A stretch of 64,000 nucleotides of DNA, taken from assembly GCF_032362555.1 (NCBI RefSeq), contig NC_083514.1:3705001-3769000 (forward strand), written 5' to 3'. How positions within the stretch are numbered: position 1 is the first letter of the stretch; every line of letters starts with the position of its first letter. The notes under the pieces were generated by a model. That model was not told the origin of the DNA and made no database searches. It saw nothing but the letters and a program-made list of their open reading frames with translations. This stretch comes from Amyelois transitella. Its lineage: Eukaryota > Arthropoda > Insecta > Lepidoptera > Pyralidae. A program made the translations under genes and the position numbers. This document shows, one piece after another, positions 32,045 to 43,800 of this stretch.

Positions 32045-33895
32045 ATCCCTTTTTTGTTTTGATGGTTTTCGTAACGCGCGGTTCTTTCTTCGCTTCAATT
32101 CGGCCTATTTTCTAACAATACTTTTTTTAATGGCAATATTTTTAGATAGTTATGACATTGTTTAACGTGGGCAGTAGTGTCCCATTTGTGTAAGATCCAC
32201 TTTGATTTTGGCTTCGTTTCGATACATTGACGTCACGGGAAGCGAAGGGCTATTCGCGTATACGATGGTCTAATAATACCATCGAACTACGTACCCAGTT
32301 ATAACTATTCGATACAGTTTTATGGTTTTAACCGCATTCGAAATAAGTACTATACGTTTATTCTTATTTATTTATTCTAAGGCATCGAAGGCCCTTAGAT
32401 ACATACGTTAAAGACTAACATGTATAATTATTACTTACAAAATAACTATTTATTTCGCTGCGATTTTCTTACATTTATAAAATTCATTGGTCTGGCAGCA
32501 AAGACGACAAAGTGTGTGCAAGCTGCCTTTTGTTCCCATGCATACTGTAAAAGTCAATCAAGGGACAGGTTAGTACACTTTGGATTCTTATATAAGGCGA
32601 TCTGCCACTTAGAATCACGTTTATATACAGTAGAACGTGGCCTTACGGTCTTTTGAAGATCGTTGGCTCTGGAAGGATAAAGAAATGATTGTATGTTTGT
32701 ATAAATAGTGCCTCTTTCTCGAAGGAGTAGCCAGAGACTACTTTTCATTTGCGATTATCCCTGTATACTACTTTTTATGCTTCAATAAATTCGGCAATAT
32801 TTTTAGAAGAACTTATCTAATAATTTTGTTAAGGCTGTTAGTCTTTCCTCACTTCTCAAAATAGGGTAATTTATGTTTTGACACAAAGGGACTTCTGTCT
32901 GACCTGCGCCATCTTTGCAAGGGATTTATTTACAAGGAAGATTCTCCCATGATGTTTACCATCACCGTAAAAGCATCGATAAGCAATAAAACTAATGTCA
33001 CATTAATAGTGAACTCGGAACAGAGCGGTAGGATTGGAAGCTGTGATACGACGCTTTTTATGATGACGCCTTTTATCATTGAGCCAAATAGCTGAACGTG
33101 GACTGTTAGTCATTTCAAGACTATTGGCTCTATTTACCCCGCAAGCGACATAGACGTGATAGTATGTATGTACGACGCCTTATAATACTAGAACTATTAT
33201 ATTATAGATACAGGTACGTACTCGTAGAATAAATGATTTAGTTTACGAAGTTAAAATCATGAACATTAATGGGATTTTAATTTACAACTGCACAAATCGA
33301 TAGACACGATTCTCTATCAAATAATAGTCAATGTCATGATAATAATAGCACTTCTCTGATCGATATTAGATAAGATGGGTATCTGAAAGAAACTGTTATT
33401 AGTTTTAACAACTATTAATACTGTGGGGTATTTCCTTTACTAAACTATAGGTAACGTTTTTTACAATGAAGATGTCGAGTTTTCTTTCTATTGGTTAAAA
33501 ATTGTACTGAACATCAAAATTGGTAAGTACTTACTGTGGTTTGGGCAGTATGGGATGAAATGTATATGAAAATTAGAATCCGGGTAATACCAACAATATT
33601 GTACTTAATTGCTGCACTAAAAACGAAGATCGGAAAGAGAATACGAATAAAAGTATATAATTATTTTTAAACAATCCATTGTGTTTATGCGTCCGAGTAA
33701 TGTAACTACAAATATACATACTTAGAACTTTAATGGAGATCACATTGACCTTTCTCAATTGAGATTAATTTATTGCATCATCCATCATATTCTCAATTCA
33801 TTAATTGTCACATCCTGTGTGGGAAATTTCGCTTCTATTACTTTTCAACAATCTTGTAGCATGTTGTTCAGATGTAAAGTTCAAGGTAGCAAAAT
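32045..33895. other. Intergenic, repeat-bearing
   Basis: No gene recognised. It includes diverged S1 copies at 32520-32700 and 33060-33175 (both plus), an RTE tail at 32696-32790 (minus) and an S2 fragment at 32870-32945 (plus). Confidence 0.55.
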
Positions 33896-33899
33896 TAGA

Positions 33900-34451
33900 A
33901 AGGCAGCAGTTTAAGTAGGTGCCCTAGCGATCTCCCGCCAAAACGTCTGTTCGTTCGAATTTCGAACAGTAGTAAACCAGTCCGCCAATCACAGTGGTTC
34001 GCGCCTTACGTTAGCGCGCGTCTTATCAAACCCGATATGCCGCGATAATGGCTCGACGGCTAAACAATAACAAAAGTTAACTTAAAACAAATCGTACAAA
34101 ATATTTTGCAGCAAAGCATCGTCGGCCTTCGAGCGAGCACATTCTGCCAGTTACGGCAAATAAATAAAATAAAAAAGAAACGAATACGCGGCGAGCCGGT
34201 TCCGACGTCGTGTTTTAAAAAACGAATTGTAATGCCGTTTCAGTAATAAAATATTTCAAATTATTAACGATATGGAGATAGATATATTTTTCTTTTAAAA
34301 TGAAATAATGTGAGTTGTTTGTATTTTTAATTGTACTTAGAAATTCTGGTAGAGAAATTGATTGAATGACAGTGTGTGTACTAAAAAGTGGTGACGTGCT
34401 ATCGTAAAATCAACTTACTTTCATTTGTGCGGTTGCAACTTGATTGAAATC
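33900..34451 (+). promoter_or_regulatory. CpG-rich candidate promoter and leader exon of the hexosaminidase gene
   Basis: Between 33930 and 34210 CpG is frequent in an otherwise AT-rich region, with a CCAAT box (CCGCCAATCACAG, about 33990). Further on, a GTAAGT donor at 34452-34457 would end a non-coding exon. The hexosaminidase coding exon begins after an acceptor at 40846-40847, so a 6.4-kb leader intron would fit. Direction and target gene are inferred; it could serve an unseen minus-strand gene instead. Confidence 0.35.
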
Positions 34452-34613
34452 GTAAGTGAGTAAGCAAGTAAGTAAGTAAATAAATGCTATATTGTTCACT
34501 AAAGGAGTACATAAGTGATTTTGAATAAAATGTTATATTAAAAAAAAAAAACTTTTAGTTAGTATCTCATTTGGGATGAAACGTTTTTAAGACGGGTAAA
34601 TAAAACTTACTTA

Positions 34614-34703
34614 AAATACATACATACATAAAATTGCGCCTTTTTCCTGAAGGGGTATGCAGAGACTACATTTTTCAACTTGCCACGATCTCTGCATACT
34701 TAC
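34614..34703 (-). repeat. RTE 3' tail fragment
   Basis: ATACATACATACATAAAATT, then CAACTTGCCACGATCTCTGC: 90 bp of the RTE end. Confidence 0.88.
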
Positions 34704-35279
34704 TTAAAATGTTTCAATGAAATCGAAATAAGTATCTCGATAGAATTGTAAAAATCAATAGTTCATTGTTCTGGTTTTATAAAATGTAAATTCTAGTTTT
34801 TGCCGCGACTTCGTCAGCTCTATAAATTTAACTTAGGTATAAAGTAAACTATACTTGAAAATGCAAAGTTTTAGCAAACATACACATTCGCATTTATATT
34901 AAGTAGGTACCTATTCGTAGGATTTAGACAAAAGAAAGCAAGTTTTTTGATTTATAGCAATTCAGGAAGTATTGCAACAAAAAAGAGGTCATGAGTCGAA
35001 ACTAGATAACGCAATGCATGCAGTATGCGATAGAGCCTAATATTACAATGCATGCATTTGTTAAAAAATATAACTGCTTACCAAAGTAAGTATATTATGT
35101 TTCTAGTTTTGTTGACAGATTTATTTTTAAAATGTATGTAGAATTTCCATCTACTGGGTTATTTTAGTTTAACACGCGCTATTTCTAGTATTATCGGTGT
35201 TAAAGTTTATGATTACCTAAGTAATTTTTCTTTTATATTGATTAGTTAATGTTTTAGATCATTAATTTTTGTAATGAGG

Positions 35280-37426
35280 TAAGGTAAAAGCACCTATTAC
35301 GGAGGTATTTCGCAACATTTGAAAGTAAGAAGCAAAAATAAGCATAAGTAAGTATTTTGAAAGGTTCCAAACAAAATTATTATCTAAAATGGAATTTAAA
35401 TTTTGTATTGCTGTTGAGTCTAAGTATCCTTTCATGCGATTTCTTATTTAAAAAAAATATTTAAAAAGGCAGGTCGATTTTCCCTAATACGGAGGTATGA
35501 TTTTGGTCAGAGCCTATTACTGCGGTAGACGGCTCCTAATACGGAGGGTCAGGAAGTACATTAATTTAGGTTCCGTACAAATAATATGTATAACAATAAT
35601 AGAAATGTGTAAGTACCTTTATTGTAAGTTTTTCGTTCATTGACTATTTAATTACATTATTTCACTTTAATGAAATTAAAGACGACTTTGAATTTAAAGT
35701 ATATTATTTATTTAAAGTATATATATGTATATATTATTATTTAGTGTTTTCTACACGCGTGTGTACAGCTTTCACGGATTTAACAATATAAAAAAATGCA
35801 GGTTCATTTAGGAATTAAGTTTTATTTTTTATTACAATTAGTTACTTTGGCTAAGAAATAATGACGAACAATAACAATCATCTAAAATCTTTCAAAAATC
35901 AACACTTCGTAGAGGAACAAAAAGTAACAATAATGAAATATTTATAACATCAGTCTTTCAAAAACTAACACTCCGCAGAGGATAGTAAACTGTAACTAAA
36001 AGTTTTACATATTAAAAAATAATCACTTTAGTAATGGGTAGTGAACTTAATATAAGATACCTAAGTAAAGTTTAGGGTCAATTCAGGCTGCAGTTACAGT
36101 GGTCGACAGCAGCCCGAAGAGCATTTACAGCTTCGGAAGAATTTTAAACGTTCGCTACTAGACTAGCTTCGCTTCAAAACTGCTGGCTGTCGTCAGCAAC
36201 CGACGCCGCATCAGCCACCAACAGTTTTATTTTTTCGAGCGATTACTGGTCTATAAAATAATGAAAATAAAGTTTAAAACTCTTTTAAAACTTGCGTCAA
36301 TGCTGCCCGCTGCCACTGCTGCCTGAATTGAGCTATGAAAAAATGAAAAGAACAATTACGTAGATTGCATTAATTGATATTAAAATATTTAATTATTTCA
36401 ATGTTATTGATTTTACAAAAAAAAAAAACATTTATAAAAAATAAGAATCAGAAAAAAGACGATTTTTTTATTTATTTACGAAACCCTAAAATCTTGTGAT
36501 TTTCTGTTTAATTAATAAAGCCATAATAGGAAACCATATTACCTAATACAGAGTTACCTGGAAATAACTACCACCGTATTAGGAAAACTACTCGTGTTTT
36601 TAATAATCCTAATTCTGACCCATCAAAATTCCGATTAACAAAAGAGTGTAAATTTTTAATCAAACTACAACTATTTTGTGGCTAAGATGTGTAAAACTGA
36701 AGTAACAGTTATACACAGGATATTATTTGTGATAAATTAAAACACACCTCTCAATTTTTACCTCTCCTAAGAAACTAACATTTTGTACTCAACAGTTTTA
36801 TTATTTAACTAGATTTCTAATTGAGAACACATACCTCAGAATATGGTTATTAATTTATGAGATTAATAATTATTTCAATTGAACTTTTAACTAATTCAAA
36901 AACTTAATAATTTGAAAGTTATAAACAATTAAATTTTATCAGTATTTTTCCTATTACGGAGTTATACCACCGAGTTAGGATTAGTCTATAAAATTCGTAT
37001 CCTATTACGGCGGTATTTTATTTCTTATTTTTTGGGTAAAAACTGAGTTACAAACGTGAAACAAGCTATTTAATTTAAAAATTTAAAAGTAGGGAAATGC
37101 TATAAGTTATTCATAAACAAACTTGAACGGCCTATTAATACGAAAAATTGCCTTTGTAAATATTAGTGTGCTTACTTTTGTTGTTCCGCGTTTGTATGAA
37201 AACACCTGTTCCGTCGATGCCGTGACACAAACTGATTGATTTTGTTATGTTGCCAATGTGTTGTAGTTGCAAATGTCGGTTAAGTCGTGCCGTAATAAAT
37301 TTAGAATAAGACATTTGCGTTATGATGTACTTACACTGAATAGAACAGGAATAAAACTAAGAAATATAAATACCACCGTAATTGGAAGCGATTTTGACTA
37401 CCGCCGTATTAGGAGCTTTTACCTTA
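35280..37426. mobile_element. Non-autonomous DNA transposon with an array of a 15-bp motif
   Basis: The ends are 28-bp inverted repeats (35280-35307 and 37399-37426) with three mismatches, starting TAAGGTAAAAGC; a TA duplication would fit. Copies of CCTAATACGGAGGTA and its variants occur inside: plus at 35293, 35483, 35513, 35535, 36542, 36950 and 37001; minus at 36569, 36965, 37371 and 37399. Such subterminal repeats usually bind transposase. No frame long enough for a transposase exists. A smaller foldback element sits inside at 36078-36331. I do not recognise the family. Confidence 0.8.
36078..36331. mobile_element. Foldback MITE nested in the 35280-37426 element
   Basis: The termini TCAATTCAGGCTGCAG (36078-36093) and the inverse of TCAATTCAGGCAGCAG (ending 36331) form inverted repeats. 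The inside is rich in GCTGC/GCAGC words. A target duplication is not evident. Confidence 0.65.
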
Positions 37427-37537
37427 TGTTAAATTTTATGTGTTATTCCATTAAAATTAGAATCATAGTAAGTACCATAAAACCTTATGATACTGAGTAA
37501 CCAATGCACTTAGCACAGTTTTCTCTGCATGCATACA

Positions 37538-37722
37538 TACGAATATAATCACGTCTATATCCCTTGCGGGGTAGGCAGAGCCTACAGTCTCCAAAAGACT
37601 AGAAGGCCTGGTTCAGCTGTAAAGCCTCATGATGGAATTGAGATTTAAATTGTGTCAGGTTTCTAGCACATCGCCCACAATAAGAATCCCTAGTTTATTA
37701 ACCTTTCCCTTAGTCGCCTTAG
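37538..37722 (-). mobile_element. S1 copy, 3' two-thirds
   Basis: In reverse: ATCACGTCTATATCCCTTGC, GGTTCAGCTG, TTTCTAGCACATCGCC and CCTTTCCCTTAGTCGCC. The head is lost. Confidence 0.88.
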
Positions 37723-37729
37723 TAATTAG

Positions 37730-37925
37730 TTTCTTCTTCCTCCTGCCGTTAATCCCGGTTACTTCCTCTCTGGAGCTAATATCGACCAACCTCCTGGTTG
37801 GGTAAGGCCTGGTAACTGATCATTTTAAATGTGTCTTTATCAGACTTTACTATCCAAATTTAGGGTCACTCGTGTCGTTCTGTAGTCGTCGTAAGAGACA
37901 AATAGCCACTGGACATAATATCATA
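37730..37925 (+). repeat. S2-related fragment
   Basis: TTCTTCCTCCTGCCGTTAAT, then TTACTTCCTCTCTGGAG, resembles the head of the copy at 38750-38960. Confidence 0.5.
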
Positions 37926-38749
37926 ACAAATAGATAAAAAATCGCCAGACATCATATAGCAGCCTATTAAGCCAGCATAATAAGCTTTATCTAATCTTTT
38001 CAAAGCATGAGTAGTTTTTACAAGCTGCCTTTACCAGGTTCCGAGTTTTGAAGCCAACAGCAAAGAATTCAAGAGATCTATAGTAGAATCCCGGCATGTT
38101 GGTACGATTTTTCTATGAAAATGTCACCAGATGATCTTTGAAAAAAAATCCGATTCTTGTATAAGCAAAGAAAATAATTTTGGTGTTTAAGAAGTCACTA
38201 GGTAGGTAACTACTTATATATATATTATAAAAATACGACCATTGAACTCAACATCAATCTTTTTATGTTTGTTAGAAAAAAAAATACTGATAAATTTGAT
38301 AAATTATTCACAGAATGATAAATTCATTTTACTGAGATATATTATTTCCTTAGCCGTAGTCACTCTAATCTTAATGCAGATAGATATTGAGTATTTTATG
38401 ATGTTTAAGAAATATCACATAATCATAACCACGACGTCCATAACACATTATGCACTTGCCCGCGACTTTGTCCGTGGGAAAAGTACCCTATGTGCTTACC
38501 CTACTTCAAACTATATCAATGATAAATTTCATACTGTGAGCAGGTAACAACCAAACTTACTTTCGCATTTATAATATATGTAATACAAAGGAATTTTGAT
38601 ATTAATAGGAAAAAAATATAGATACCTACCTACAAACGATATTAAAACAATTGAAGCACAGTCTAAAGCAAGGCTTCGAGTACGAGTGACGTATAAGAGT
38701 TAGGTACCAAAAAATTGTGTAAGTCGAAAGCTGATCATTTCTGCTGTTC

Positions 38750-38960
38750 ATTCTTCTTCTTCCTCCTGGCCTTAACATAACGGTTACATCCTGACTCCTT
38801 TGGAGAGAAGCACGACCATGATCCTCAGTTCGTTACTCACAATAATCGTCTGAGTGTGCTACCCTGTGTTGGTACAGTTTGAATCCATATCGTCCGTATT
38901 TCTTAAGAGTTTGGTGGTCCTAACCTAGGTGATTTGGCATGATTGCTTGTTACATAGAGC
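38750..38960 (+). repeat. S2 repeat, head part
   Basis: CTTCTTCTTCCTCCTGGCCT, CTCCTTTGGAGAGAAGC and ACGACCATGATCCTC correspond to the 5' half of S2. Confidence 0.6.
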
Positions 38961-39210
38961 GACCGTCTTCTGATCTAGTCTAATATAGGTTTATTAGACA
39001 TGAATGATGATGAATAGAAAAAACACTTGCTTAATTTTTTAACTTTTGATATACCAAGATTTTACGGTTTAGAATGTGCGCTGAGAAATATGGCAGTACT
39101 TCCTTACCTTGTTCTTCTCTTGTTCCGGCCTTCGTCTTTTCGATCTCCACCATTTCGGTCTTCAGAATTTTCCATTTTAAGTACTTTAAATAAAAAAATA
39201 TATAAATATA

Positions 39211-39447
39211 TACGGGACAAATTACACAGATTAAGTTAGCCTCGTAGTAAGATCGTGACTTGTGCTACGTGATACTAACGCAATGATACTATATTATATA
39301 ATAAATACTTAGGTATGTATATAGATAAACATTCAAGACCCAGGCCAATCAGAAAAAGTTTTTTTTTTCATCATGCCCTAGCCGGGATTCGAACCCTGGA
39401 CCTCCGGTGTCATGGACAAGCGTACTACCGCTGCGCCACAGAGGCCG
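39211..39447 (-). mobile_element. tRNA-derived SINE
   Basis: Read on the minus strand, the head (39447 down to 39375) is tRNA-like: A box TGGCGCAGCGGTAG, B box GGTTCGAATCC. A tRNA-unrelated body follows, ending CTGTGTAATTTGTCCCGTA. The acceptor stem does not pair properly, so it is a SINE and not a working tRNA gene. Body fragments occur at 31546-31700 (same orientation) and 45211-45262 (opposite). Confidence 0.85.
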
Positions 39448-39449
39448 TT

Positions 39450-40660
39450 AAACTTTATAACATATTAGCTGGCATATCATCTTTAGCCACGATTTCAGCT
39501 AGTTCTCATTAAGTAAAAATTAATTTTATAAAAACAAACAAATAAATCAGGTTTTGCCGATAGTTTGCAAATAATACTCTGACCAATTATTTATTATTAT
39601 TATTATATATATAAGTTGACAGCAAACCGCTTATTTTTATTGCAGAAGATAACTGGCGTGTCTTACGACTTTACCTTGACTATTCAGAAGATATTTTATG
39701 TTATGAAGGAAAATAGTATGGTTTGTTATACTACATTTTAAAGGAAAAGAGTTGAACGCATTACAAACATAAAATATTGTATTGGTTTAATAACTAAGCA
39801 TAGTCATAGCTTTAGAATTTTCATTTGGCAACCGCAAATCACCCTATATCTAACTTCTATGCTTCTTCTCCTAAAAAAAAGGTGACTTGCTTAATATAGC
39901 AAGGTTAAATAGTTGCATTTCAACATACAGGTATAACTATTTAAAGATCTGCTTCTTATAACTTTTAGATAAATCTTACTAGAGAGGAGCTGTTCGTAGT
40001 AAAGCAACTCTTAACAAACCATTAACTATGTATAAATTCGTACGCTTCTGATCTAAATATATCAAGTATTCTATTGATTTTCAATTCATGTCGCTTGTAA
40101 AGATGTGATCGAAGCTAATCCTAGACAAAACCCACTTAAAGTGCATAGCGTGCGCGGAAATGAACGTGACACAGCAGTTCCGTTCCGTTCCACGCGTTGA
40201 CGGCGACTGTTCCGTCACATGTCACGCTAACCAGGTGTTGATGATTATCATCAATCGATTTGATGATTTGGAATGGTATGCCTCAATGTCACTTTCACTG
40301 ATCTTTTGTTTCATATGTTACACCGGCTCTGATGACATTCGACGTTCTTACAGATAGTGAGTTAGTTTCCAAAGGGATAGGAAAAAAACACTCTTCCGAT
40401 CTGTCACGATCCATGCCAATTTCTGTAGCTTTTCTTATCTGCGCTATTCATCAACCCCTTTATGCTGGCTTGTCGTGTTTACTCCGAAGCTAAGACGTAA
40501 TATAATAAGTAAATACAGGTTAATAGTCTCGAGGGTTTTTGAAATCACCTGAAAAATCAAAATATAACCTGTTGCGATGTTCCTGTATTCCTATACATAT
40601 GACCTACATAGGCCGATCAGAAAATATATTTATTTATATCTGATAATTAAGAGTAATCAA
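39450..40660. other. Non-coding sequence upstream of the hexosaminidase gene
   Basis: No gene recognised; probably intron or upstream region of the gene at 40854. There is a GC-richer patch around 40145-40215 (for example TTCCGTTCCACGCGTTGACG), but no supported exon. Confidence 0.5.
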
Positions 40661-40674
40661 AACTATGGGAACAC

Positions 40675-40853
40675 TATAAAAATACTGCAGGGAGTTTAGA
40701 AAGAGTGCGCAGTAAGAGAAACACGCGCGAGAGCAGTGCACTACTCTCCTACGATTCAGCTCGTATAACCGGCAGGTTGATAGAGTAATAAGTGGTGGTA
40801 TATTAATCTTAGAATTTAACAATTTGCTTACCTATATTTTTGTTCAGTTGGCG
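40675..40853 (+). promoter_or_regulatory. Candidate proximal promoter and leader of the hexosaminidase gene
   Basis: TATAAAAA at 40675-40682 lies about 35 bp before a CAGTA initiator-like site (40710). A CpG-bearing leader then runs to the ATG at 40854. The CAG at 40845-40847 could alternatively be a splice acceptor used with the leader exon near 34.4 kb. Two promoters are possible. Confidence 0.35.
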
Positions 40854-43800
40854 ATGGCTGGCTGGGTGCTACCGCTGGTTCTGGCTGCTCACCTAGTTCA
40901 CTGCAACGATGAGAACACAGTCAAGGATGTCACACCTATTATCTACGAGTAAGTATCGTTATATTAATTGGTTAATAATAAATATAATTATTTAATTATA
41001 ACAAAATGAAACGAAAAGAATAATGAAATGAAAACCAAAGAAAGAATCTACTATAAATAGAAACTTCCAGAACGCAAGCGAAGTCACGGCAACAAGTTAA
41101 GACTTTGTATTTCTAGCAACACAATGATGCATGCGTCTATGGTAAACATACCTACTTAGATACGTGAAAGGTTCTGTAATAAGGCCAAAATTTATCAAAG
41201 ACAGTCAACTCAAGCGCCTATGGATTACGTAACTTCCGTAACACATCCTCTACATTCCCAAACGAGCCGTAAATGGTTATCTATGTTTATTTTTATTTTA
41301 TTCAAGTATACTGCAGAACATTATCGTATTTGAAATGGTTAATGTATTTTTTACCTAAACTTACATTTAATTTATTTCTGTGTCATGTGTTAAATAAGTA
41401 AGTTACTTCCATCTAAGCCCATGTAAAGTTTGTAATGAAAAAAATACTTTCTGTGAAATAACCAAAATGTAGGTAGGTACTTTATGAAATAAAAATCAGA
41501 TATATGTATCTTATTACGTAAGATAACATTTAAAAAAAAAAAAAATATCCTAACTAACTAAGGGAATTCCCCGCAGCTCCACACATATCAGCGATAGTTC
41601 AAAAAATAACGAACCGATACACAACATGTTCTTTTAATTCCACAGACCATCATGGGTGTACAAATGCGTTACCAACGAGGGTTGCCAGCGTTCAAACCGA
41701 CCCCATCCCAGCTCATCATCCAATTCTTCGGCTCCAGTCTTCGAGAGTTTGGACCACTGTCGGTTGGTCTGTGGTCGGTTTGGTGGACTCTGGCCCAGAC
41801 CAGTTTCAGCCACCCTCAGCATGCAAACTGTTTCTTTCCATCCTAATTATTTAAGGTAAGTTGTACGTGAACAGACTTTGATTTAATCAGGACGCCCTGG
41901 CAAAAGGTCAGGTCGGTGTTTGCTTGAAAAGAGTGATAAAAGTTGATGAAGCGAAAGAAGTATGCAAAGTTCCGCGTGTTTCCCGGCGCCAATTGAAAAA
42001 TGAATAGATGGATGTCGCAAAAAGGCGTTCTTTTAGGCGATACGATAGCAACCGGTCACTATTTGAATCTTAATTGAATTCTCAGTTTCTTCAAGAATTT
42101 ATTTTATGTAAATCTTATGAGAATAAAGTTATTCTAAACCTAAAATAGACTTGTTTACATCTTATATGTACTTATATAAGTATGCAAAAATCGTGTAGGT
42201 ACCTAGTCTTTGCTTATCCTTCCGCAATAATGGCGTTTATGCATGTATGTCCAAGAATGAAAACCGGGATGAAATAAATGTCGAACTTCAAATAAACATT
42301 GATAGGACTGCATCCGCATTTATATGGACTGACGCCAGCTCGGTGAGCGATGTGATTAAAAATGATTCAATTCATCATTGTTGCTTTTTCTAGATATACT
42401 TAGATAGTATTTTTACATCTAACACTAGACTATATTAGGTGGCACTATGAATTGAATAGAATATAATCTTTGTTTGCTTTTGATAAGGATTATAATTATT
42501 TATTTTTGAGTACCAGGCACCGAAGTATAGATGCGAAGGGTGTAACTAAAAAATGAGAGAGACTCTTTCTTTCTAAGTTCTATTCTTCTCGTTAGTTCTT
42601 CTTAAGTATTGTTCAAAAAGTATCTTCTAATATATCCGATTGGACGATGCCCAGACATAACAACACAGGTGTCTCCCGGTCGTCTGACTATTTCTGGCGA
42701 GCCCTTTGCGTCACATTCATCGCAACAGTTTGATACCCGGCGAAAATGAGGGTTATTATACATTTGATTTATTTAAAACTATCTTACTATATAGAATTTG
42801 GGGTAATTTTGATTTCTATGGTGCATCACTACATATGATAGTCCCCCATTTTTTTCTGTCTGTTTGCATGAGCTTATCTCGCAAAGTTGTGTACGGATTC
42901 TGTTCCTGTTTGAAATGTTGGAAAAACGGTCTTCTGAGGAAGATTTATTTCATAAATGCTATTCGACCGGAGCCAGGGCGAGTCACTAGTTGATAATAAA
43001 TTCTTGTAATTATATCTAATTATTCCGTTAAATATCCAAAAACGTGAAATTATTTACATTTATATCAACTACTTAATTGAAGAACCGGATCATAACTAAC
43101 TAGAACTTCTCCTGCGTAATAGAAGAGAGAAATTGAACAATTAAATTACTTATATTAAATACATAATAAATTTACGAATGATGGCTATAAAAATTCTGTA
43201 AGAATTTTTATAGCCATCATTCGTAAATTTACACAATTCATACTGAGAATTACTTTGCATGTGCCTTTATATCAGACCCAGACAATGGGCGTAGGTGTTA
43301 CTGCTAAAAGTTAGTTAGGTACTTATATTATGATATTAGGGACATTGCCCTGAACCTCGAGGCTATTTTAGTCAATATTGTAACCAATAACTCGAATTCG
43401 CTTCTTGAAAATGACTGAGTACCTAAAACATGATCACTTGAGTTGATGTTTAACTATAGCTAGGTGATAGAGGAAATGTAAAAGATAAAAGGAGACGTTT
43501 GAATGACAACAGTAGACGAGAGAAGAAAATAATTCCCCTTTATAACATTTCTAACATAGTTACAAACAAAATTCTCTAAAACGTTCGGTGTCTTTCTCAA
43601 AAATTAAGCATTATAGGCACGATGGTCCCGACAGCGACCGAAATAAAAAAAATCTAATAACTTTTGTTGAAAGGAAACCGCCACCCATCAATATATTTCT
43701 TTTTTGAAGTCGCATTTCGTGTTACAAACAATTTTATGAAAACCTTATCAAAATCGGAGCAGTGAAACGCGAGATAATCGCGGACAAACATACATATCCA

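Noticed and set aside
39375-39447. tRNA gene on the minus strand (A box and GGTTCGAATCC B box)
   Set aside because: The acceptor stem does not pair, the T stem is imperfect and the sequence continues into a body found elsewhere (31546-31700), so it is a SINE head.
42706-42993. 95-codon plus-strand frame in hexosaminidase intron 2
   Set aside because: No domain, no fitting splice sites, and the hexosaminidase exons join in phase without it.
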